A stretch of DNA of 64,000 nucleotides from Haladaptatus cibarius D43 (GTDB taxonomy: Archaea > Halobacteriota > Halobacteria > Halobacteriales > Haladaptataceae), in the NCBI RefSeq assembly GCF_000710615.1, contig NZ_JDTH01000002.1, forward strand, positions 1,232,082-1,296,081, read 5' to 3'. The notes below the pieces were generated by a model, which did not search any database, was not told the DNA's origin, and worked only from the letters and a program-made list of their open reading frames with translations. A program made the translations under genes and the position numbers. Below are positions 40,121 to 47,979 of this stretch, one piece after another; positions within the stretch are counted from its first letter, which is position 1; each line of letters opens with the position of its first letter.

Positions 40121-41482
40121 TTATTCGTCATCCGAGCGCTCGGTAGTGAACTCGCGCTCTCGACGCTCCGCGGGTTCTATCGTGACCTGCGAAATTCGTC
40201 TGTGTTCGACGTCATCGACTCGGAACACGTAGCCATCTAATATCACGCTATCATCGACTTCCGGGGCGCGCCCCAGTTCGCTCAACACCAGTCCGCCAAT
40301 CGTCTCGAAATCCTCGCTCTCGAAGTCGGCATCGAGCGTTTCGTTGACTTCATGAATAGGGACGTGTCCATCGACGGTGTAGGTTCCATCACCGAGTTCG
40401 GCTATCGAGGGTTCCAGTTCGGCGATGTCGAACTCGTCCCGAATCTCGCCGACGATTTCTTCTAAAATGTCCTCGATGGTGACGATACCCTCGAACTCTC
40501 CCCACTCGTCGATGACGACGGCCATCTGGCTCTCGCGCTGGCGGAATGCGGTCAGGATGTCGTCGATGCGCCTGTCTTCGGGAACGAAAATTGCGTTTCG
40601 AGAGAGGTCACGAGCAGTCAGCGTCGTTGCTTCGATACGCTTGTCCTCGATGGCCCGCAGAATGTCCTTGACGTGGACGAAACCGATGGGTTGATCGCCC
40701 TGCTCCTCGTCCAAAACGAGATAGCGCGTGAAGTTGCCCTCGGCGGCGACCGACCGGAGTTCATCGAGCGCTATTCCCGCAGAAACGGTTGCGGTGTCGG
40801 GGCGCGGAACCATGATTTCGCGGGCGACGGTGTCGCCGAGTTCGAAGACGCCTTCGATCATCTCTACTTCGTCCAAGTCGATGTGGCCCTGTTCTTCGGA
40901 CTGGGCGAGCACCATCATCAGTTCGTCTTCCGTATGCGCCTCCTCGGATTCCGAGGCTGGTGAGACCCCCGCCAGTCGCGTGAAGAAGTTCGCCGTACCG
41001 TTGAACACGAAGATTCCGGGGAGGAAAATATAGTAGAACAGTTTCATCGGCGGCGCGACGAGCAGTGAAATCTGTTCCGCCTCCTGAATGGCGAACGTCT
41101 TCGGCGCAAGTTCGCCGAACACGACGTGGAGGAACGTGATGAAGCCGAATCCGAGCCCGAAGGCGACGAAGTGAATCGTTCCCTCGGGAACGAACGACCC
41201 CAGCACGGGTTCGATGAGCGCCGCAACCGCAGGCTCGCCTATCCATCCCAATCCCAGCGAGGAGAGCGTGATTCCGAGTTGGCAGACCGCCAGATAGTCG
41301 TCCAGATTATCGACCGCTTCCTTCACCAGATTCGCGCCGGGTTTCCCCGCCTCGACCATTTCGTTCACTCGCGTCCGGCGTATCTTGACGAACGCGAACT
41401 CAGTCGCCACGAACAGGCCGTTCATGAACACCAAGAAGAACGCGACGAGCAGGCGAAACGCGGAGAGGGCAACGTCTACCAT
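40121..41482 (-). CDS. CNNM/CorC-type membrane protein (DUF21, two CBS, CorC_HlyC)
   Basis: A 453-residue protein often annotated hemolysin-family. The N-terminal DUF21 domain has three to four helices (FRLLVAFFLVFMNGLFVATEFAFV onward to residue 190). Two CBS domains follow (about 215-335, with VPRPDTATVSAG and PEDRRIDDILTAFRQRES), and then the C-terminal CorC_HlyC domain (about 350-435). Homologues are linked to Mg2+ or Co2+ export or homeostasis. ATG 41480-41482 begins MVDVALSAFRLL; the extended frame upstream is basic and unlikely. Confidence 0.92.
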   Translation of the reverse strand: MVDVALSAFRLLVAFFLVFMNGLFVATEFAFVKIRRTRVNEMVEAGKPGANLVKEAVDNLDDYLAVCQLGITLSSLGLGWIGEPAVAALIEPVLGSFVPEGTIHFVAFGLGFGFITFLHVVFGELAPKTFAIQEAEQISLLVAPPMKLFYYIFLPGIFVFNGTANFFTRLAGVSPASESEEAHTEDELMMVLAQSEEQGHIDLDEVEMIEGVFELGDTVAREIMVPRPDTATVSAGIALDELRSVAAEGNFTRYLVLDEEQGDQPIGFVHVKDILRAIEDKRIEATTLTARDLSRNAIFVPEDRRIDDILTAFRQRESQMAVVIDEWGEFEGIVTIEDILEEIVGEIRDEFDIAELEPSIAELGDGTYTVDGHVPIHEVNETLDADFESEDFETIGGLVLSELGRAPEVDDSVILDGYVFRVDDVEHRRISQVTIEPAERREREFTTERSDDE

Positions 41483-41680
41483 TGGATACCTCCTTCGTCG
41501 CTCGGAGACGATTCGGTCGGACAGAAGAAATCGGGAGAGTAGTGAAGGGAGCGAACCATACACGATATAGTCGCCGAAATCGCAAAACGGTAGCGCCGGT
41601 TACGGGACGAGTGAAGTTCCACCGCCACAGCCTATCTACCACCACAACGTATCTTTCTCCTTCCATCCTTCGTTCAAACG

Positions 41681-42145
41681 ATGTCCGACCTCAATTCACT
41701 CGATCACGAAAAATACGTCCAACGTGCAATCGCGCTCGCCCGCGAAGCAGGCGAGCGCGGGGACGGCCCGTATGGCTCGATTCTCGTCCGAAACGGCGAA
41801 ATCATCATGGAAGAGACGAACCGCGAGAACACTGACGACGACCTCGCGCTCCATCCGGAACTCACGCTGGCGCGCAAGGCGGCACGAGAACTGTCGCCCG
41901 ACGTTCGCAAAGAAACGGTGATGTACACCAGTACGGAACCGTGTCCGATGTGCGCGGGCGGAATCGCCATCGCTTCCCTCGGAGCAGTCGTCTACAGTGT
42001 CTCGGGCAAGCGCGCCGCCGAGGAGTTCGGCGGCGCGCCCGGCGTTCCGTGTGACGAGATTTTCGAGCGAAGAGCATGTGACATCGACGTGGTCGGTGAC
42101 ATCCTCGAAGACGACGGACTCGCGCTTCACCGCGAATTCAGGTAA
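41681..42145 (+). CDS. Nucleoside deaminase (CDA superfamily)
   Basis: A 154-residue zinc deaminase of the guanine/cytosine/tRNA-adenosine deaminase group. The zinc site is formed by the His in LHPELTLARK (HPE instead of the commoner HAE) and the pair in STEPCPMCAGGIA. The Glu of HPE is the proton shuttle. The length and the C-terminal helix fit guanine- or cytosine-deaminase-like members acting on free bases or nucleosides. The substrate is not determined. A perfect hairpin follows the stop. Confidence 0.88.
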   Translation: MSDLNSLDHEKYVQRAIALAREAGERGDGPYGSILVRNGEIIMEETNRENTDDDLALHPELTLARKAARELSPDVRKETVMYTSTEPCPMCAGGIAIASLGAVVYSVSGKRAAEEFGGAPGVPCDEIFERRACDIDVVGDILEDDGLALHREFR

Positions 42146-42152
42146 AATCGCG

Positions 42153-42187
42153 TGCGAAACCGGAAACTGCCGGTTTCCGGTTTCGCA
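42153..42187. terminator. Perfect 15-bp inverted repeat
   Basis: Positions 42153-42167 (TGCGAAACCGGAAAC) are the exact reverse complement of 42173-42187; the loop is TGCCG. It begins seven bases after the deaminase stop and lies about 90 bases before the next gene on the same strand. A terminator or RNA-stability hairpin is likely. A repetitive extragenic palindrome is possible. Confidence 0.5.
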
Positions 42188-42274
42188 TTCGCGTTTGACG
42201 ACCCGCTTTTCCGGAGCTCTTCCTCGATTTTCCAACACCTTGCGCTTATCCCCCGTGAGTTCGTAAATTCGACC

Positions 42275-42736
42275 ATGACGAGGCCAGACGACCCCAGCGC
42301 TGCCGAAGTCGCCGACGACCTCGACGATCCGGTTCTCCTCTTCGACGGCGTCTGCAACTTCTGTAACGCAGCCGTCCGATTTGTCGTTCGGTTCGATGAA
42401 TCCGGAACCTTCCGCTTCGCGCCACTTCAGTCCGACATCGGGCAAGAACTCCTCTCCCGATTCGACCTTCCGACCGACGATTTCGACTCGTTCGTTCTCG
42501 TTGAGGGTGACGACTACTACACTCGCTCCACCGCGGTTCTGCGAGTCTGTCGCCGACTGGACGGCCCGTGGCCACTTTTTCATCCGCTCATCTATCTTCC
42601 CGAACGACTGCGCGACCCGGCGTATACTTTTCTCGCGGAACATCGCTATCGGTTGTTTGGCAAGAAAGACGAATGTCCGATTCCCGAACCCGAAATCCGC
42701 GAACGGTTCGCAGAGCGCGCGCTCGATACGTCGTAG
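42275..42736 (+). CDS. DCC family thiol-disulfide oxidoreductase (DUF393)
   Basis: A 153-residue protein with the family's DxxCxxC motif, LLFDGVCNFCNAAVRF near residues 22-37, then FAPLQSD and YTRSTAVLRV segments. It is proposed to be a thioredoxin-like oxidoreductase, but the partner is unknown. ATG 42275 is chosen because the preceding sequence includes the hairpin at 42153 and is not protein-like. The length is typical. Confidence 0.9.
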   Translation: MTRPDDPSAAEVADDLDDPVLLFDGVCNFCNAAVRFVVRFDESGTFRFAPLQSDIGQELLSRFDLPTDDFDSFVLVEGDDYYTRSTAVLRVCRRLDGPWPLFHPLIYLPERLRDPAYTFLAEHRYRLFGKKDECPIPEPEIRERFAERALDTS

Positions 42737-43499
42737 CCGCCTCATTTCGGTAAGGGTTCGTCTATAACACGTTTCTCACTTTGGGTATCAATGATGCACT
42801 GCGGCCATTTTGCGACGGAAGCGCCAGCAGGGAGTTCTGACGTGGAGTCAATCCAGAAACCGCCTCGTGAAGTGTGTTCGGCGAAGAAAAGTACACGGCT
42901 GCAGTGCTAGATGGATTCGCGGATCCGTACTGATCGAGCGCTATCGAGCCTAACTGTCCGCGACACTCCGAAAAAAGATGCTAAATACGGCCGCTATTTT
43001 GCCATACTAAAAACAGATATTTGAAAACGGTGTGGTTAGAGGACGACCCACTGAAGATAGGAGTGGAAACGACACTGGCACCAGAGTTGCCCGTATCGAA
43101 TTGGTACTCATCGAGAGTACTGTCTTCGAAATCGTCGACGATCGTCCCGAAAGGTCGTCCCCGCAGCCGCGGGCAAGGTGAAACGGCCAGCATAGACGAT
43201 TTCGCGTTCGATTATCGGGAGTCTCTTCCTCACGAGCTTATTCTACATGACGGCTGCCGTTGTACTTTCCTCACGATGATTATCGTGAGGGCGTCTCGAC
43301 CGACTTATTCTGAATAAAGCCGGTGAGGTAAAGTTATACTGCAGATATATTAATATAAAGTTCAAAAAATAGTACTAAGTGGAGTTCGAAAGACTCGGAA
43401 CGTATCGGCCCTCCTGCGAGTGACGACCACACCATCGTGGCAGCTCCGATTGCTCCATCGGAGGAAGCAACGCGACGCACGCATACGTATAATACACAT
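42737..43499. other. Gene-poor region with a probable gene relic
   Basis: No intact gene is visible. On the minus strand at about 43139-43020 a short frame reads VDDFEDSTLDEYQFDTGNSG, like the opening of carbohydrate-binding modules in halophile surface proteins, without a gene around it. A 9-bp hairpin (CCTCACGAT/ATCGTGAGG) lies at 43269-43290. From about 43310 the DNA becomes A+T-rich (TATATTAATATAAAG), probably the promoter region of the following surface-protein gene. Confidence 0.5.
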
Positions 43500-45290
43500 A
43501 TGTCAGATAAAAATCAGTCAGAAAATAAGCATCGACGCGAAACCGACACCGACGCTTCCGCTCACGCGAGCGACACGAATCGTCTCCTCGACCGGCGCGA
43601 CTACCTCAAGTTGACGGGAACGACCGCCGCTGCCGCCGCTGCTGGTTTCGGTGGGGCTGGGACTGCTGCTGCCGAGAGCTACGATACCGTGACGGTTGGG
43701 AAAAACGAAACGAAAAAATACAATCTCGGTGATAATGATACTCTCGAAAACATCCTTTTCGACATCACCGCTCCTGGTGCCCGAGTGAAAATTCGCCCTG
43801 TCGGGAGTGGTTGGGTCGTTCGCAACATCGGGTTCAAGGGCCGTTTGGATCTCAACAGTTCCGGACCGAAATGGTACATGATTGGACCGGAAGTGTCCAA
43901 GGGTGGCACCGGCCTCATCGAAAACGTCTATCTCGGTGACGGAGCCACGAACGATGGTGGAACCGGCATCTTTGTCCCCCTCAACCACGCCGGGACGCTA
44001 ACCATTCGGCGGTGTTATTTCCAACACTGGGCGGACAACGGTGTCTACGGCAGCGCCCCGGGCCGCGACCCGCGCAACCCCGGCTACGGCACCGTCCAAA
44101 TCGAGCAGTGTTACGCGCGCAACAACAACCTCTCGAACTTTCGGGTTGGCACCGACGGCTCGTACGTGCGTGATTCGGTGATTCACGTCGATGACGACGT
44201 CCCCTATGCGTACGGCGATCCCGGCGCGGTGAATTCGAGGGGAATCTGGGCGAAAGAAGGCGGAAACATCACGGTTGACAACTGCGATATTCTGCTCGAG
44301 CACCCAGACGGCAGCGCCTGCGTCTGGGAGGGCGATAACGACCGAACGGGTCTTGCAAAAGTACGCAACTCTCAGATCGACGCGCGGGGGAGCAGTGTCC
44401 AACGGTTCACCGGAAATGTCGATGTTGGTCCGAACGTCGGTCAAAACCCCGACGTAGGGGTGCCAGCTGGCGTTCCCCAAAGCGCCAAACAGGCAGCACA
44501 AGGCAGTGGTGGCAGCCATTTGCTTGAAATAACCGGGAGTGGGACGCATACTGACTACAGCTTCACGGTGGACAGCAATCTCAAGGGAGCTGGAAGTCTC
44601 GAAAACACCGACAATATCGTCAATAACAATCAGAGTGCGTCGGGCGCGGTCGGTGGCGGCACCGACGCATACACGTTCGACGGAAACCTCCGCGCGTTCA
44701 ACTTCAACGGCGGTCAGGTGAATGTCCTCCTTGACGGGAAACCAGCGCACGTCGGCCAGCGTCCCGACCACTTCCTCCAGATCGAAGGGCAAGGAACTCC
44801 CACCCCCTACAGCTTCAACGTGAGCAACAACCTCGAAGGGGCCGGGAACCTCCAAGACAACGACAATATCGTCAACCATGGTTGGAGCGCGTCGGGTGAA
44901 GTTGGCGGCGGTACCGACTCTTACACGTTTGACGGCGACCTTGTCTCGTTCGATTTCGACGGGGAAGTGAACGTCCTGCTCGACGGCCAGCCGGCTCAGG
45001 TCGGTCAGCGTCCCGACCATCTCCTGCAAATAGAAGGGACAGGAAACTCCGTCGACTACGACTTCACGGTGAGTAGCAACCTCGAGAAAACCACGGCAGG
45101 AGGTGGCTCGATCAATTCGTCGGACAACATCACCAATCAGGGGCAGAGCGCATCCGGAGGAGTCAGCGGCGGCACCGACGCCTACACGTTCGACGGCGAC
45201 CTCCGCGCGTTCGATTTCAATGGCGGCGAAATAAACGTGCTGCTCGACGGCGGACCAGCGCACGTCGGCCAACTTCCTGACAAGGTCTGA
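43500..45290 (+). CDS. Tat-exported beta-helix surface protein with three C-terminal repeats
   Basis: A 596-residue exported protein. After a polar N-region comes a Tat signal (DRRDYLKLTGTTAAAAAAGF, ending near AAAES). Residues 60-335 are a right-handed parallel beta-helix (NIGFKGRLD, IENVYLGDG, IRRCYFQHW and VRDSVIHVDDD turns), as in pectate-lyase-like surface proteins. The C-terminal 255 residues are three tandem copies of an 83-90-residue beta unit (LLEITGSG then YSFTV, SASGAV, TDAYTFDG, NVLLDG). Homologous units end the next gene. Catalytic residues are not evident. ATG 43500 is used because the upstream codons do not look like protein. Confidence 0.8.
   Translation: MSDKNQSENKHRRETDTDASAHASDTNRLLDRRDYLKLTGTTAAAAAAGFGGAGTAAAESYDTVTVGKNETKKYNLGDNDTLENILFDITAPGARVKIRPVGSGWVVRNIGFKGRLDLNSSGPKWYMIGPEVSKGGTGLIENVYLGDGATNDGGTGIFVPLNHAGTLTIRRCYFQHWADNGVYGSAPGRDPRNPGYGTVQIEQCYARNNNLSNFRVGTDGSYVRDSVIHVDDDVPYAYGDPGAVNSRGIWAKEGGNITVDNCDILLEHPDGSACVWEGDNDRTGLAKVRNSQIDARGSSVQRFTGNVDVGPNVGQNPDVGVPAGVPQSAKQAAQGSGGSHLLEITGSGTHTDYSFTVDSNLKGAGSLENTDNIVNNNQSASGAVGGGTDAYTFDGNLRAFNFNGGQVNVLLDGKPAHVGQRPDHFLQIEGQGTPTPYSFNVSNNLEGAGNLQDNDNIVNHGWSASGEVGGGTDSYTFDGDLVSFDFDGEVNVLLDGQPAQVGQRPDHLLQIEGTGNSVDYDFTVSSNLEKTTAGGGSINSSDNITNQGQSASGGVSGGTDAYTFDGDLRAFDFNGGEINVLLDGGPAHVGQLPDKV
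44517..45287 (+). repeat. Three tandem coding repeats (about 250 bases each)
   Basis: The copies begin at 44517, 44769 and 45018 and encode units of 84, 83 and 90 residues, each opening with HxLxIxGxG and ending VGQRPD or VGQLPD. Nucleotide identity is high in the TACACGTTCGACGG and CACGTCGGCCAGCGTCCC segments. Two further copies lie at 46633-47145. Confidence 0.85.
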
Positions 45291-45387
45291 GAGGGTGATA
45301 CATAGAGTATCTCCATCTCTTTCGGCCATCAAGGACTAATTCACGCCAACAGAAATTAATATTTTAATAAAATACTAAATAATAAAA

Positions 45388-47148
45388 ATGAACTCAAATA
45401 ACGACAAACAGGCTCCGGAAATGCAGCGACGCAGGTATCTCGCCGCTATTGGTGGCGGGCTAACGATCGGACCCGTTAATCGACTAACTGGCGACGACAC
45501 TACAAGGAGCAGTATCGGCACTGATAGAGAAGACGGTAATGGCGGTGACATGGAAAGCCAGAGCAGCGGGCGCTGGGAACAGTTGGCGGATATGCCGACC
45601 GGGGTCTCAGCCACGGGTCGCACGGGAGCAGTTCTCAACGGAAAAATGTATAGCTTCGGTGGAATCCTCACCGACGTCAACAAGCCGGAGAGTCAGGACC
45701 GAGAGCAAGTCGACACCGTATGGATCTTCGACCCGTCCGCCAGCGAGAGCGGTTCGTGGAAGAAAGGGTCGCCGATGCCACAGAAGCTTGCAGGCGCTGC
45801 CGCGGCCGCCGCGAAAGGGAAGATATACCTCTTCGGTGGTGCCAAACCCGGTGGCGGGCCGTGGAACGGGCAAGATACACTCGCCAACAAGATTTACCGG
45901 TTCGATCCAAACGGCTCGCCAGAATGGAAGGATGTAACGCCGCCAGATGGTCTTCCTCAGGGTGGACTGTACGCAGCGTCAGCGGTGTATAGCCAGCAAA
46001 CCGACCGTATTTACGTCGTGGCGGGTGGAATGGGCGATCCAAAACCGCCAAACTCGCAACGAATCTGGACGTTCAAGCCCGAAGAAAACGAAATCGCAAA
46101 TCCGAACTGGGCGACGCTGCCCGCAGATCTGGCGGCGCGATGGGGGTCTGCCGCCATTCTTTCGACGGGTGGAAGCAAATACTTGCACGCATTCGGTGGT
46201 ATCCATTACTCACCCGGCGGCACCCTCGAAAAACACGTTCGGTACGAACTTTCAGTCGGTGAATCGTCGGAAGAGGTCATGTCGCCGCTTCCACATTCCG
46301 GTGGAAAACTGGCGTCAGCAGTGATCAACGACAGACTCTACGTGACTCTCGGTCTCTATGATGAATCCGGTGACTGGTCTATAAGCGACTTCAAAAATCA
46401 CATGATGATGTACACCCCCGCTCTAGACTCGTGGAGCACGGATCTGCCGGAGATTAGTGAAGGCCGCGTCCGTGACCCCGGCGCAACAGGTGTTATCGAT
46501 GGCAGCATGTACATTGCCGGCGGTCATCTGAAGGAATACGAAGGCGATAGTAGAGACTTCCCCAACGCGCCAGCAGGCGACCATATCGTAAAACCGTGGA
46601 CTGATGGCTTTCACGCCGGTCGCCGCCCCGACAACGTGCTTGAGATAACCGGAAGTGGGACACGCACCGACTACAGCTTCACGGTAGACAGCAATCTCAC
46701 CGGGGCTGGAAGCTTCGACAGTGGCCAAGACGAGATCGTCAATCAGGGTCAAAGTGCGTCGGGGACAGTCGTCAGTGGAACCGACGCCTACACGTTCGAC
46801 GGTGACCTCCGCGCGTTCACCTTCGATGGTGGAGGAATAAACGTCCTGCTCAACGGGCAGCCGGCACACGTCGGCCAGCGTCCCGACCACTTACTTGAGA
46901 TAAACGGAACTGGAACGTACACTACCTACAGCTTCACGGTGGACAACAATCTTGAGGGGGCTGGAACCCTCGATAGTGGTCAGGATGAAATCACCAATCA
47001 CAACCAGAGTGCGTCGGGGGCAGTTAGCGGTGGAACGGATGCGTACACGTTCGATGGCGACCTCCTCGCGTTCGACTTCGACGGGAAAGTGAACGTGCTG
47101 CTTGATGGTGAGTCAGCGCATGTCGGGCAACTTCCCGACCACGTCTGA
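45388..47148 (+). CDS. Kelch-repeat surface protein with two C-terminal repeats
   Basis: A 586-residue protein with a short N-terminal RRRYLAAIGGG Tat-like signal. Residues 55-400 are a Kelch-type beta-propeller (GRTGAVLNGKMYSFGG, AAAAKGKIYLFGG, VYVVAGG-like and GSMYIAGG blades), as in galactose-oxidase-like or sugar-binding proteins. The last 170 residues are two copies of the repeat also found at the end of the preceding gene. This implies shared sorting, adhesion or S-layer attachment. It starts 97 bases after that gene; the gap is A+T-rich and may contain its own promoter. Confidence 0.8.
   Translation: MNSNNDKQAPEMQRRRYLAAIGGGLTIGPVNRLTGDDTTRSSIGTDREDGNGGDMESQSSGRWEQLADMPTGVSATGRTGAVLNGKMYSFGGILTDVNKPESQDREQVDTVWIFDPSASESGSWKKGSPMPQKLAGAAAAAAKGKIYLFGGAKPGGGPWNGQDTLANKIYRFDPNGSPEWKDVTPPDGLPQGGLYAASAVYSQQTDRIYVVAGGMGDPKPPNSQRIWTFKPEENEIANPNWATLPADLAARWGSAAILSTGGSKYLHAFGGIHYSPGGTLEKHVRYELSVGESSEEVMSPLPHSGGKLASAVINDRLYVTLGLYDESGDWSISDFKNHMMMYTPALDSWSTDLPEISEGRVRDPGATGVIDGSMYIAGGHLKEYEGDSRDFPNAPAGDHIVKPWTDGFHAGRRPDNVLEITGSGTRTDYSFTVDSNLTGAGSFDSGQDEIVNQGQSASGTVVSGTDAYTFDGDLRAFTFDGGGINVLLNGQPAHVGQRPDHLLEINGTGTYTTYSFTVDNNLEGAGTLDSGQDEITNHNQSASGAVSGGTDAYTFDGDLLAFDFDGKVNVLLDGESAHVGQLPDHV
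46633..47145 (+). repeat. Two tandem coding repeats, homologous to those at 44517-45287
   Basis: The copies start at 46633 and 46888 and encode 85 and 86 residues with the same key segments (LEITGSG, SFTVDSNL, TDAYTFDGDL, NVLL, AHVGQ). The similarity to the first gene's 3' end continues for about 48 bases past both stop codons without gaps (for example GGYCATCRAGGA), so a segment including downstream DNA seems to have been duplicated. Confidence 0.8.
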
Positions 47149-47979
47149 AAAGGAGGCATGTCGAATAATCTCGCCGCTGTTGGTCATCGAGGATAGACGT
47201 ACGACGGCAAATATTTTTGCAGAACCCGACGTGAGGTTGGTCGTAACCTATGGATAGCTCATTTCCGTGTTCACCTCGAAATAGACAACTCGGTCAATGA
47301 TGTTTTCGCCAGTACGCAGTGAGTGTGTAGGCTGGCGTGATTGGTGTGGTCACGGCAGTGTTTATGCTTGTGTTGCCAGCCTTTCAGAATCGTGAGGATG
47401 ACAAAGTAAACACAGAAACCGACCGAGTCGCTCGGCACAGACTAACCAGATACCTCGACGCCCACTTCCGAGTGCGAGTATCGCGGTCGTGGCAATACCA
47501 CTGCTGTCGGTCAGAAACCATATACTCAGACCATCCACAGTGACGGGACGCCAGAGAAACCTCCAGAGCCCCGCGATTTGAGGCTCGGGAAGATGTCATT
47601 CATTCGGCTGTGGAATCCATACCACTATTATATTCCTCTGTTTAGATGAGATTATAATGTGTGAGAGTTGGATAGTGAACCAAGCGGTATTTCAGTTATT
47701 GGAGATTTCAAACATCGCTATTCGAATTGGCGCTAGCAGACATTCATTCACTGCTAGTGCATGCGCACACGATGGGGATGAACAGTCATTGTCTAGTGTG
47801 AATGAAGGAATTGTTAGCAGTGAGGCACCGGTTGTCGATACTACCATCTCTAAACTGGTGATGGAGAGTCAAGACCAACCGTTGCAATCACATAGGGTAC
47901 CTCAGATCAGCCCCTCGTCAACGACGCGTTGTGATGGTATTCTGAGAGATGTCCACCACTGGGTACGAACGAAATAGAT
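47149..47979. other. Gene-poor region before the HTH-STAND-TPR gene
   Basis: No confident gene. A short plus-strand frame near 47331-47543 begins with a single hydrophobic helix (IGVVTAVFMLVLPAF) and loses protein-like character, perhaps a membrane-gene relic. Another frame, 47657-47977, ends just before the next start but has no recognisable features. The first 50 bases belong to the duplicated flank of the repeat genes. A+T content rises towards 47640 (TATTATATTCC), where a promoter may lie. Confidence 0.5.

Noticed and set aside
44517-47145. Regular repeats as a possible CRISPR array
   Set aside because: The periodicity is about 250 bases, units are coding and in frame, and there are no short identical repeats with unique spacers.
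47657-47977. A 106-codon frame just before the HTH-STAND-TPR gene
   Set aside because: It has no recognisable domain, ordinary random composition and no ribosome site; kept only as part of the gene-poor region note.
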